64,000 bases of DNA from Litsea cubeba (Eukaryota; Streptophyta; Magnoliopsida; Laurales; Lauraceae), in NCBI GenBank assembly GCA_012931725.1, contig CM022946.1, positions 115,086,902-115,150,901 of the forward strand. The letters run 5' to 3'. Shown piece after piece: positions 11,906 through 22,852 of this stretch. A program made the position numbers and the translations under genes. Positions within the stretch are counted from its first letter, which is position 1, and the number at the start of each line of letters is the position of its first letter. Below the pieces are notes generated by a model, which did no database searches, had not been told where the DNA came from, and was given only the letters and a program-made list of their open reading frames with translations.

Positions 11906-12855
11906 TGTTGACACCAAAAATGTCACTTTGCTTCTTCAAGATCCAAAAAGCTGCATGAAGTCGCAACCTTCCATAAATAGGCAATGCTACTTCCAAAAAA
12001 TCAAATCTTGTCAGAATCAAACAAAAACTGCAAGATCCTTCAAGGCAGCCAAAAGAGGAGTACACAAGAAGTTTCGGGCCATTTCAAAATCATTTGGCCT
12101 AACTTCGCTCCTCTGATAGCTGAAAAGGAGCTTCCGGCGGTGAAAGCATCGGAGACACCAAATCTTCGATCAGAGCCTGTGGATGGTATCAAAATACATC
12201 CAAAAGGCTCCACGTCAAGTTCCAAGTCAAACCGACAACGTTTGACCCTACATCAACCCTTGAACAACTAAATCAAGCCTCTCGGCGGCGAGAACCACCG
12301 AGGCCATCACTCATAAAAAAGAGCTTATGGACGGCTTCAAAATGCTTACAAAGGGCTCCACGTCAAATTTCAGGTCATTTCGACAATATTTGACTATACT
12401 TTGACGCTCGAAAGCCAAATCAGGCCTCTCGGCGGCGAAGCTCCCCGGGACCATAATTTCCAAGACAGAGCCTATAGATCATCTTAAAATGACTCCAATA
12501 GGTTTCCTATCAAATTTCAAGTCAATTGGACATCGGTTGACCGCACATCGAAGCGCAACATCTTCCTCGTGACAAAATCAAGTCTACTGGCGATGGGACC
12601 CCAGATGGCTTCAAAACTCAAACAAGCCTATGGTTGGTCTTCTTTATTGCTCAGGAGGCTTCAGCCTAGATTTCAGGTCATTCCGACATCGTTTGGCCCA
12701 GTTTCAGCTTCTGACGGAAAACCGGCAGCTCTACGTGACAAAGTCTTCGGCTTTCCCGGAAAATTGGAAACTTTGCACTCCAAAATGCAAGGATTCTTGT
12801 CAAGTTTTCTACAGGGAAACCAGGCCAATAAATGATCAAAAATGTCAAGGAAAAA

Positions 12856-13569
12856 TACAGAAGAAAAAAAAGAATAAAAAAACATCAAAAACAGCCGCAA
12901 AACGGGACAAAGGGGAGGAAATTCCCCCAGGGTCGCAGGCCCCTGCGACCCTGGCCCATGGTCGCCGGCGACCATGGAGCCTGGAATCGCTGGGTTGGCC
13001 CCGGAAAGCCCGCTTTTCATCATTTTTCGCGATTCGAAGCTTCCGACTCCTGGGATTTTCCAAATTTCATACTTTTGAGGTGCCAAATCCTTTGACATCC
13101 GTCAAAATCACGGGTCAATCATCAAAAGAATCAACATCAACATTGATCGCCAAATGGTCAACCAAAAAAAGTGTGCTTTCTACCTGACCGATCGAGAAAT
13201 CGACAGGACAAATACAGAAGAAAAAAGAATAAAAAACATCAAAAACGGCCGCAAAACGGGACAAAAGAGAGGAAATTCCCCCCACGGTCGCAGGCCCCTG
13301 CGACCCTGGCCCATGGTCACCGGTGACCATGGAGCCTGGAATCGCCGGGTTGGCCCCGGAAAGCCCGTTTTTCATTGTTTTTCGCGATTCGAAGCTTCCG
13401 ACTCCTGGGATTTTCCAAAATTCATACTTTTGAGGTGCCAAATCCTTTGACATCCGTCAAAATCACGGGTCAATCATCAAGAGTATCAAAATCAACATTG
13501 ATCGCCAAACGGTCAACCAAAAAAAGTTTGCTTTCTACCCGACCGATCGAGAAATCGACAGGACAGATG
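12856..13569 (+). repeat. 357-bp tandem duplication within the LTR
   Basis: The segment from TACAGAAGAAAAAA (12856) to GAAATCGACAGGACAAA (13212) is repeated from 13213 to about 13569 with few differences. The three other Tat LTRs in the window do not contain it. Each unit contains a G/C-rich palindrome pair. Confidence 0.9.
12930..12977. repeat. Paired G/C palindromes in the Tat LTR
   Basis: An inverted repeat GGGTCGCAGG-CC-CCTGCGACCC (12930-12951) is followed by the perfect 22-bp palindrome 12956-12977 centred on GTCGCCGGCGAC. In the duplicated unit (about 13313-13334) the centre is GTCACCGGTGAC, with two mirrored changes that keep it a perfect palindrome. Confidence 0.92.
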
Positions 13570-14005
13570 GCACCGACCCGCTGTTGGCAACCAATACCTG
13601 AAGTTACATGGTCATCCGATGTCGATCTACATGAAGATCGATCGATGATCATCGCCAGAAGAATCCCAAAAGACGCGGTACGGCCCGCGACTCTTCAACT
13701 GCTCGGCGACCACTTAATGCAATTAATTGGCTTGCTTTATTGCAGTCATTAATTCATTTCTTTGGAAGGCCTAATCAGAAGCAAGCATCTGGGAGTTACA
13801 AGTCAATTGATTCATGGAATTTAACCCATGAAACTCCTCCCATCATGGCGATTAAAGGCGATTAAATGCCCTCAATCTCCACCAGCCAATCAGAAGCCAA
13901 GAAAAAGGAGTTACAAAATAAAGAATTAAAACTATTAACTCCTCCCATTATGTGGCTTAATGACAATAAAAGCCCATAAACCCTCCTAAATGGCTACCAA
14001 GAGCC

Positions 14006-14014
14006 TATAAATAG
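14006..14014 (+). promoter_or_regulatory. LTR TATA box
   Basis: TATAAATAG, followed by GAGAGC. It is conserved in all four Tat LTRs: inverted at 16374-16381, 23699-23706 and 43960-43967. Likely core promoter for genomic RNA. Confidence 0.8.
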
Positions 14015-14151
14015 GAGAGCATCCCAAGCATTCCATATACTTCAGAAAATCCAGAAATCCAGACAGAAAAGGGCATCAGAAATCTAAGAGAAAGAAAAAG
14101 AGAAAACTTTGCGAAGTTCTGCACCGACCACCACTACAAGGTGACAAAATT

Positions 14152-14175
14152 CCCTTGGGGGGTACCCCCCCAAGG
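14152..14175 (+). repeat. G/C-rich hairpin downstream of the LTR TATA box
   Basis: CCTTGGGGGG followed by TACCCCCCCAAGG forms a near-perfect inverted repeat about 145 bases after the TATA box, so it would be in the 5' leader of the transcript. The equivalents on the minus strand are at about 43801-43823 (near perfect), 23541-23563 and 16208-16231 (both degraded). Confidence 0.85.
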
Positions 14176-14507
14176 TCTTTGCCTTCTCCTTCTGCCTCCA
14201 GTGGCTTAGACGTGGCTTTTCAGCCCGTCTACTTAGTTTTTTATTGGACATATGACCTCCTTTTGGTCTTTGTCCTCTAAAAACCTGAGATTATAGCCAA
14301 GCCAAGCGGATCAAGCGCATCCTCTGTTCTCATTTGCATGGATGATGGCGAAGTCCATACATGGCTTGCGACCGTCAATCTGAACGAGTCCCCCACAATC
14401 TCTTGAGAAGTTAGATCCTCCTTTTCTTGCTTTTCATTGTAGTTTGTATTTTTTCAAAAGAGACAAAAATCACAACTCCTGTCTTTCATTATTGATAAGA
14501 ATTGTAA

Positions 14508-14590
14508 ATCGGCTATAAACGCCAAAAATCAGCTATAAATGCCAAAAATCAGCTATAAACGCCAAAATCGGCTATAAATGCCAAAAAACA
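14508..14590 (+). repeat. U5 repeat, four copies of a 20-bp unit
   Basis: Tandem copies of GGCTATAAAYGCCAAAAATC. The same array lies inverted in the other LTRs at about 15806-15876, 23123-23210 and 43384-43470. A related motif makes up the internal minisatellite at 31160-31485. Confidence 0.88.
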
Positions 14591-14860
14591 ACCTTTCACG
14601 ACAAATCAAGAAAAATGTCTCTTTTCTTAAATATATGTGTAATGGAAAACTTGAAAGAAGTTGATTTCCTTTTTACTTGCGAAGGTCGATCTCCGGATCA
14701 CCACTTGCAATTCCAAGTAAAATAGAAAATCTGACACACCCACATAAAAAAATGTTGATACCCGCTTTCTACCCCCCGGGCGCGAAAGGGTCGGACCCAA
14801 CGGACTCCCATGTCTGCCGACCTCGGTAGCACTGAGCAAGGAACGCGCGGTCCATCAAGC

Positions 14861-14878
14861 TGGCTCCACCCGGTGGGA
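14861..14878 (+). promoter_or_regulatory. Tat-element primer-binding site
   Basis: TGGCTCCACCCGGTGGGA starts three bases after the LTR end and is repeated (inverted) at 43093-43110 next to the intact element's 5' LTR. It begins TGG as expected for pairing with a tRNA CCA end. I cannot assign the tRNA species. Confidence 0.7.
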
Positions 14879-15548
14879 CTCGTTCATTTGAGAACACGAT
14901 GCTAGAAATGAAATATTTGCATATCATATCTTTTGCTCTATACTTATACTTCTTTTCTTGATTCCTTGGCTACTTTCTAATTGGTGGCCTATGTTGGATT
15001 TTGTATCTAAAAAAAAATGAGATGAGATTTTTGGAAATTTCTAATTCTTTGAATTTATTTCCATTATTTCTCTTTTCAAAAAACACCAAAAAAAATAAAA
15101 AATAAAAAAAATCAGATTTTTCAGTTTGGATTCAAAATTGAGAAGCCTTGATCCTTTCTTATCGTTCATCGTGCTTGCAGAAATGTTGAGCCTGTTCGAT
15201 TAAGGTTTTGGGCCATCGTTTCTCTTCGATGAGTTCATTAAAAATTTAAAAATAAAAAATAAAAATTAAAAAATAAAAAATCAGATTTTTCAGTTTGGAA
15301 TCAAAATAGAGAAACCTTGAACCTTTCCTATCGTTCATCGTGCTTGTAGAAATGTTAAGCCTGTTCAACTAAGGTTTTGGGCCATCATTTCTCTTCGATG
15401 AGTTCATTAGAGATCTATAAAAAAATAAAAAAAAAAATCAAATTTCTCAATTTAGATTCAAAATTGAGAAACCTTGATCCTCTCCTATCGTTCATCGTGC
15501 TTGCAGAAATATTGAGCCTGTTCGACTAAGGATTTGGGCCATCGTTTC
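14879..15548 (+). mobile_element. Tat-element 5' leader fragment with tandem repeats
   Basis: Homologous to the leader of the intact element (inverse of 42540-43090). It holds three units of about 160 bases starting near 15112, 15283 and 15435, each containing ATCGTTCATCGTGCTTG and GTTTTGGGCCATCRTTTC. The third unit stops at GTTTC (15548), exactly where the inverted LTR begins. No coding sequence. Confidence 0.8.
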
Positions 15549-17739
15549 TGATGGACAGTGCTTTTGCTCTATTCTACTGAGGTCAGCGGATGTGGGAGTC
15601 CGTTTGATCCGACCCTTTCGTAACCGAGGGGCAAAGGCGTGCATCAACATTTCTTTGTGTGGGTGTGCCAGATTTTCTATTTTACTTGGAATTACAAGTG
15701 GTGATCCGGAGATAGACCTTCGCAAGTAAAAAGGAAATCAACTTCTTTCAAGTTTTCCATTGCACATATATTTATGAAAAGAGACATTTTCTTGGTTTGC
15801 CGTGAAAGGCGATTTTTTTGGCATTTATAGCCGATTTTGGCGTTTATAGCCAATTTTGGCGTTTATAGCCGATTTACAATTCTTATCAATAATGAAAGAC
15901 AAGAGTTGTGATTTTTGTCTCCTTTGAAAAAATACAAACTACAATGAAAAGCAAGAAAAGGAGGATCTAACTTCTCAGGAGATTGTGGGGGACTCGTTCA
16001 GATTGACGGTCGCAAGCCATATGTGGACTTCGCCATCATCCATGCAGATGAGAACAGGGGATGCTCTTGATTCGCTTGGCTTGGCTATAACCTCAGATTT
16101 TTAGAGGACAAAGACCAAGAGGAGGTCCTATGTCCAATAAAAAGCTAAGTAGACATGCTGAAAAGCCACGTCTAAGCCATTGGAGGTAATAGGAGAAGGC
16201 AAGGACCTTGGGGGGGGGATACCCCCCTAATGGACTTTTGTCACCTTGTAGCGGTGGCCGGTGCAGAACTTCAGCAAAGTTTTCTCTCTTTCTTTCTCTT
16301 AGATTTCTGATGCCTTTTTTGTCTGGATTTGCAGATTGTCTGAAGTCTCTCTGGAATGCTTGGGATGCTCTCCTATTTATAGGCTCTTGGTAGCCATTTA
16401 GGAGAGTTTATGGGCTTTTATTGTCATTAAGCCGCATAATGGGAGGAGTTACAGGATTTAATTCCTTTATTTTGTAACTCCTTTTTCTTGGCTTCTGATT
16501 GGCCGGTGGAGATTAAGGGCATTTAATCGCCTTTAATCGCCATGATGGGAGGAGTTTCATGGGTTAAATGCCATGAATCAATTGACTTGTAACTCCTGGA
16601 TGCTTGCTTCTGATTGGGCCGCCCAAATAAATGAATTAATGACTGCAATAAAGCTAGTCAATTAATCGCATTAAATGGTCGCCGAGCAGTTGAAGAGTTG
16701 CGGGCAGTGCCGCGTCTTTTGGGATTCTTCTGGCGATGATCATTGATGGATCTTCATGTAGATCGACATCGGATGACCATGTAACTTCAGGTATTGGTTG
16801 CCAGCAGCGGGTCGGTGCCATCTGTGCTGTCGATTTCTCGATCGATTGGGTAGATAGCACACTTTTTTGGTTGACCGATTGGCAATCAATGTTGATTTTG
16901 ATACTCTTGATGATTGACCCGTGATTTTGACGGAAACTGGGTCAAAACTATGTCGGAATGACCTAAAATTTGGGGTGAAGCCTCCTGAGCAATAAATAAG
17001 ACTAACCATAGGCTTTTGTTTGAGTTTTGAAGCCGTTTGGGGTCCTGTCGCAAGTGGACTTGTTTTTGTCGCGATGAAGATGTCGTAGCTTAATTGATGT
17101 GCGGTCAATCGATGTCCGATTGACTTGAAATTTGACAGGGAACCTATTAGATTCATTTTAAGATGATCCATAGGCTCTGTCTTAGAAACCACGGTCCCGG
17201 GGAGCTTCGCCGTCGAGAGGCCTGATTTGGCTTCCAAGAGTCAAGGTATGGTCAAAGGTTGTCGAAATGACCTGAAATTTGACGTGTAGCCCTTTGTAAG
17301 CATTTTGAAGCCATCCATGTGCTCTTTCTAATGAGTGATGGCCTCGGTAGTTCTCGCCGCCGAGAGGCTTGATTTAGCTGTTCGAGGGTTGATGTAGGGT
17401 CAAATGTTGTCGGTTTGACTTGGAACTTGACGTGGAGCCTTTTGGATGTATTTTGATACCATCCATAGGCTCTAATCGAAGACTTGGTGTCTCCGATACT
17501 TTCGCCGCCGGGAGCTCCTTTTCAGCTGCCGGAGAAGCGAAGTTAGGCCAAATGGTTTTGAAATAGCCTGAAACTTCTTGTGTACTCCTCTTTTGGCTGT
17601 CGTGAAGGATCTTGCAGTTTTTGTTTGATTCTGACAATATTTGATTTTTTGGAAGTAGCATTGCCTATTTATGGCAGGTTGCTACTTCGTGTAGCTTTTT
17701 GGATCTTGAAGATGTAAAGTAACATTTTTGGTGTCAACA
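15549..17739 (-). mobile_element. Tat-lineage LTR, minus orientation (3' LTR of a truncated copy)
   Basis: Starts TGATGGACAGTGC at 15549 and ends GGTGTCAACA at 17739 (inverse of TGTTGACACC). It is 2191 bp, shortened by an internal deletion near 16915-16945 that removes roughly 0.35-0.4 kb including the G/C palindrome block. Beyond it comes the inverse of a polypurine tract (17740-17753) and then the element's 3' internal region with the antisense gene. With the plus-orientation LTR at 11906 it forms a large inverted repeat. Confidence 0.9.
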
Positions 17740-18917
17740 AATGCCCCCTCGAGGTGCAGCGACGAGTTGCTTAACTTTTGTAGTCGATGTGCCTCGAAGA
17801 GATTTTTGAAGGAGAGCTTGTGACTTGACCAAGAGTATTTGAACAGTCTTTCTTTTGGTATTCGTAGCCTTTTGAGCTTCCAGGGGAATTTTATGGTAGT
17901 GAAAGGGATCACGTACCATCTCGAAGCAAAGTTTTGAAGATGACATCAAGGATGTGGATTTGGGTTTTGACCTTGTGACCTAACAAGCTGTATGTGACAG
18001 GTTAGGGGGTCGGGTTTGGTTTTGACCGTGTGACTAAACAAGCTGTATGTGGAATGTTGGGGGGGTCGATTTTGGTTTTTATCTTGTGACCTAACAGGCT
18101 GTATGTGGCAAGTTAGGGGATCAGGTTTTGGTTTTTGGTTTTGGTCTTGTAACCTAACAAGCTGTATGTGGCAAGTTAGGGGACCAGATTTGGTTTGGAT
18201 TTTTGTGGAATGTCAATTTCAAGATTTTGGCTCAATTTGGTAGATGAGGCTGGATGGTTTGATTCTTGAAAGATCATGGGGCTTGGAATTCTTCTTTTGT
18301 ATGGTCCAATCAACTCAAAAGAGGCATGGAAACATTTTTGTATGCTCTTGGTAAGAGGGATTTCTCTTTGACTAAAAGCCCAATTTTTTTTTAAGTGCCT
18401 AGGTGGTCGAACCTGGCTCATATGGGCTAACCTATGGGACCTTAAGCTTTTGAAATGGCTTAGATCTCATATGGTGTCATTTTTTGTATAGAATATCTAA
18501 AAAATATCTCCTTTGGATTGAGAATATCTAATAATATCTTTATTTGGAGAGAATATCTCATGTTCCCTTTATTTTGGGTGAGAATATCTCAAGATATCTT
18601 TCTTTGGGAGAGAATATCTCAAATCTCCTATCTTTTGGGAGAAAATCTCTCATTTATTTCTTTTTGGGAGAGAATCGCTTAAGATATCTTTCTTTTGGGA
18701 AAGAATCTTTCTAATTTCTTTCTTTTGGTAAGGTTACTAATTAGTAACACTTACCTCTTTCTTCTTTCCTTCTTTGGTTTGCTCTCTTCTATAAAAGCAA
18801 GGAGGAGGTTGGATCTCTTGCTCTTATTGCTTTCTTTTGCAACAATCCCAAGAGGGCTTCAAGACCAAGAGTTCTTCTTCTTCAAGATCTTCAAGACTGT
18901 CTTCTTCTTATCCATCA
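17740..18917 (+). promoter_or_regulatory. Promoter region of the antisense gene, older copy
   Basis: Homologous to 25433-25612 joined to 28462-29382 of the intact element. It contains a polypurine tract on the minus strand (17740-17753), a repeat of about 55-60 bases built on GTGACCTAACARGCTGTATG (about 17960-18190, four copies), a second array built on GAGAATATCTCAAGATATC (about 18482-18730), and a TATA box TATAAAAG at 18790-18797. The latter lies 128 bases before the start codon of the PMD gene. Confidence 0.7.
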
Positions 18918-21900
18918 ATGGCTTCAAGTAAGTTCCCTTTTTCAAGAAAACTCCATTGTAGGAAATAGGATGATAAAAAGGTTCTTTTTTTTTTGTTTCT
19001 TTCTTTTCTTTTCATTTTTTTTCTTTTTCCCGTGTTTTTCCTTTTTTTTTACACGTTTTTTTTCTTTTTTTTCTTCATGCTTTCTTTTTTTTTTGCATGT
19101 TTTTTTTTTATGGACCGCATGGACAGATCCGTAAGGATCTGGCCGTACGGCCATGTGGCCTGTGGGCCACGGCCTGTGGGCCAACTCCTTTTTTTTGTTC
19201 TTATCTTTCTCTCCTTTTTTTTTGAGAAAGTTTTTTTTTTTTTTTGCTCATCATGATAATGCATTTTTCGGCAAACCAAGATGTTCATGCATGCATTCTT
19301 TTGTAAATTGAATTTGTAGCATAATGTGATAGCATACCTGAAAGTTTTTGCAAATTTGGGAATTTGGAGCTCGCAGCGATGTTGAGCCTTTCCTAATTTT
19401 GCGGAAACTTTGAAGTTTCGAAAGTTTGGAGTTTCGGAGCTCGCAGCAATGTTGAGCCCATCTTCAAGCTTTCTATTTCTTTCGGGGTATTTCCTTTTTC
19501 TTTGGAATTACTCCGGAGCCATGTCAAAATTTTGTCAGATTTTTTTTAGCGAAATTCTGTCATTTTGATGATTGATCTTTTTCTTTTCCAACCTTTGCAG
19601 GTGGCTCCTCCAGAACGAACAAGGGTAAAGAGCCTACTACAAGCGTACCTCGTCGATCTGCTAGATCTTTTAATCCGGCTGTTCAGCAGGCTTGGGAGAA
19701 GGTCCAGTATGTTGAGAAGAAACCTGGAAGAGTGTGACTCTCTCAACAAGGATGAGATGAGACAGCGACTAATCGCTTTCAAGGGAGAGGAATTTTATAA
19801 GATCATGGTAAGTAGTCGTCCATGGTTGATAGACGATCAGAGGGTTTTGCCCAAGCCTACATTCTTCTGTAGTGATGCAGTCCCTAACGACATGACATAC
19901 CAGAGAAGATGTTTTCAGTTCTCTTTCACAACTGATGGTGAGAAGAAGACTATTGCTACCCGATTGATGTTTGATCGCACCGTCTCGATCATGAGCCTTG
20001 CCCCCGCGTGCTCTAAGAGGGAAGATCCTCCAAGCTGGGTAAAAAGGACAAATGTAATCAAGACCGGGGTTTTTGTTGGTGGTTCTCCTTGATATGCGGA
20101 GAAGTCGCTTACTGACATGGACATTTTAATGCCAGCCAGCGGCTACCAGGGCTCTGATTATCCGTCGGTCGATTTGGGACCGGTGGGCCTTAGCATTTTT
20201 AGCGGTGACGGTAGCAGTTGGGTGAAGCCTTTTCGACTTCGTGGCCGTTTCAGTGCTGACTCCGAGTGGAAGTCGTGGACTGATCGCATCCTGCTGATTG
20301 GTGGCGCCGTTTTGAAGGTAGCCGGGATTTTTGATGCGGTCCGCTCCTTTAGGGAGACCATTATCTTTTCCGATGAGGCTTTCATAGCTATGTTGGAGTC
20401 ATTCCTTCCACAAACCAATACCTTCGTTGTGACGAATGGTGAGATTGGTTTCTCTTTGAAGGAGCTGAGTGCCATTACTGGATTGCCCATCCTTGGCAGG
20501 CTTTATGAGGAGTTTATGCCGATCGACAGCGTCCTTGAGGAGCAGTCAGAGGAATTCAGGCTTTTGTACTTTCAGCTCGTCGCCTTCTATGATTTTTTGA
20601 AGGAGAAGGAGGGCTCAAAAGTAAGATCCAGCAGTTGGAAAAGTTTTAGCTCTGTGTCTCCCAACTTCTTTGAAAGTGGGGAGCCTTCTGATAGCATGAC
20701 CCGGGAAGACAGGGCTAAGGATCCGGGTTCGAAGAAGATTTCGGCTATGCAAGAAGAGTTGAGAAATTTCTTTGCGAGTACAAACGCCATATGCCCTGAC
20801 ATTGCGCTGCGGAGAGATCTCGCTGTTTACCTCACTTATTGGTTAGGTGAGGCCGTTTTTGCTGGAGGAGATGGAACGCACATCAGGTCGCATTGTATTT
20901 TTCCAGCTTGTCAGATGGCGTTTGGAGAGCGGCTTGCTTTGGTGCCAGCTCTTTGCTCCTACTTGTGTACCGAACTGCAGGCTGCTGCTTTTTTGGTTCG
21001 GCTTGGGCTTCCCATGAACAGGGTATTTTCAGCCCATATCTTTTATTCGTGATTTGTATACCACTGTCCTGCCTTCCACCGGCTGGGTACTGCACAGGAT
21101 AATGATCCTCTCATGATTCGACTGGCTAAGGGCAAAGTCGTGTCCGAATCTCTTTTGTTTGCCTGCATGAGGATCCAACGGTTCAGGGACGTCGAGATGG
21201 GGCAGTCTTCAGTGAAGCTTTCTCCGGAGTTGCGGAAGAAGGCTTTTGACTTTGGTGCCTCCCGAGACTCTACCAAGGCAAGGTCGGGAAGGCATTATTC
21301 CTTGACAAATGCAGAGAAGGAGTGGCTTTTTAGCATACGTGTCGGCACGATGGTGTACCGCAGACATCTTTTCGTCGACATCCAGCCGTATGTACCTTCT
21401 CGCTTTGCTCTGCAATTGGGCTTTTCTCAAGGCGTTGTTGGAGCGCCTTCAAGCATGGTGAAGTGCTTTGGAGGTTTGCAGGACGGGAGAAACGCATGGG
21501 CTTTCTATAGTGCTGAAGACACTACTGCCATGATTTCTTATCCTGTGTTGTCGACTTCCCGGACTGCCGGCTTCACGAAGTGGTTCACAGAGAGCTTTTC
21601 GGCATATCGGGGGCTTTCCAAGAAGGAGCTTGATGTGAAGCTATTATCTGGAAAAAGCCTTGGAAAGTCGGATGGCGTCCGGCGAGAGGAAGTTTGGGCC
21701 TTCCTTTCTGGAGAGAAGCACAAGATAGACTTTCTCAGTGACCAGGGCGTCATTGGTTCTGAAGCTGTCCGAGAAGTACCTGATGAGGCCTTAGAGCAGC
21801 TAGAACAAGAGAAAGCTGAGCTTGACGCTTGGATGCAAGCGACACAGAGGTGAGCTTCCATAGAGTCTACTAGCAAGAGTAGACCATCCAGTGAGGAGTC

Positions 21901-21945
21901 AAGTGGGAAACCTGACTCTGACAGTGGGGCGGGTTCCTCTAAGAA
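18918..21945 (+). pseudogene. Antisense PMD (plant mobile domain) gene of a Tat element, decayed
   Basis: ATG at 18918 starts a 10-base first coding exon (ATGGCTTCAA) ending in donor GTAAGT (18928). The acceptor CTTTGCAG ends at 19600, and exon 2 joins in frame, giving MASSGSSRTNKGKEPTTSVP. The frame shifts once near 19725-19740, then continues ECDSLNKDEMRQRLIAFKGE. The plant mobile domain follows: WKSWTDRILLIGGAVLKVAG (about 20270), then PQTNTFVVTNGEIGFSLKEL and SAITGLPILGRLYEEF. There are three in-frame TGA stops, at 20090, 21050 and 21851. A Ser-rich linker runs into a CACTA terminus at 21946. PMD proteins derive from transposon-encoded proteins; host members (MAIN/MAIL1) act in gene silencing and development. 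This copy is antisense to its retrotransposon. Confidence 0.8.
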
Positions 21946-22320
21946 GACTACACCATTTCAGGGTTTTTACAGCTTCTCATTTACGCCAGTGCATTGAATG
22001 CAAGCCGTAAATGATATAATAGTACGGCGTGCATGGAATGCGATCCGCAAAAGGGCTTTTTCTTCTCTTTATTAAGGCGTGCATTTTGCGTGCCGTGAGA
22101 TCTGATCAATTACGGCGTGCATTTAGGACGCCGTAAATTATTGAGCATTTGCTGCCCACATTCGCAAGCCATAAAAATATTAGGGATCACAGCTCACATG
22201 TTGCACGCTGTAAAAGACCAAGCCATTCAAATTAAGTTCACGGCCTGCTTTGAGAAGCTGTAAGATTAATCAGCTTTCACAGCCCACATTTCGCATGCCG
22301 TAAAAAAAGAAACCCGCCAA
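21946..22320. mobile_element. CACTA terminal fragment, same family as 1624-5725
   Basis: Begins GACTACACCATTTCAGGG (first base C changed to G) and follows the inverse complement of 5440-5725 closely, including TAGTACGGCGTGCATGGAAT and the CCATTCAAATTAAGTTCACG stretch. It interrupts the PMD gene after GAA. The other end is not found; the fragment extends slightly further than its relative, with more TTTCGCATGCCGTAAA motifs. Confidence 0.85.
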
Positions 22321-22852
22321 ATTAATATTCCAAAAGTATTTTGCACCCTTTTTTTGACACCCAAGATTTAACCCCAAATTAGGATAGACGATACCCACTG
22401 AGAACCCAAATCTTGATACCAAAAAAATTTCGCACCCCTTCTTCTCACGATACCCACCAAGAACCCATTGTTCACACCACTAAAAAAATGACTTTTAGCG
22501 TCGAACTTTTTCCCGCGGCCAGTGTTTTTGAGGCTATTTATTACTTGTTGCCACCACCAATAGAGTTAGTGGCAACAAATCCCGTTTTGCCTCGCCCGTG
22601 TCTGCTCGTGACAAAACGTGTCAGAAATTCTTTTTTACCGATGAAAATTAGCGTCGAAAAATTTATCACCGACATTTAATATAAAACATCGGTAAATGTT
22701 GGTAGACTTTTTTACTTTTTTTTAAAAAAATAAAAAATAAATTAATTTTTACCAATCAAAATTTCTATTTTTTCCGACGAAAAATAATCGTCAGTAAATT
22801 TCCTAATTTTTTTCCCTCTCCCTCCACCGAAACCCCTCTTTTCACTCCCTCT
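22321..22852. other. Unassigned sequence left of the Tat insertion; possible CACTA-like end at 22478
   Basis: No coding frame. CACTAAAAAAATGACTTTTA at 22478 followed by AGCGTCGAAC, and later ACCGATGAAAATTAGCGTCG and TTTCCGACGAAAAATAATCG, resemble subterminal motifs of another CACTA family. The sequence is split by the Tat element at CCTCT and resumes at 45674-45731 (GACGAAGG, ACCGATAAAAT). Confidence 0.35.

Larger units (their letters stand above)
11906..14857 (+). mobile_element. Tat-lineage 5' LTR, plus orientation
   Basis: Runs from TGTTGACACC (11906) to GGTCCATCA (14857), followed by AGC and a primer-binding site. It is the inverse complement of the LTRs at 22853 and 43114. At 2952 bp it is longer than those because of a 357-bp internal tandem duplication (12856-13569). 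It carries a TATA box, a G/C hairpin and the four-copy U5 repeat. It is inserted into the RT of the older chromovirus; the bases before it are TGCGC. The matching 3' LTR in plus orientation is not in the window. Confidence 0.9.

Noticed and set aside
18942..19288. Lys-rich and Phe-rich frames on both strands
   Set aside because: They come from T-rich intron sequence of the antisense PMD gene and have no protein-like composition.
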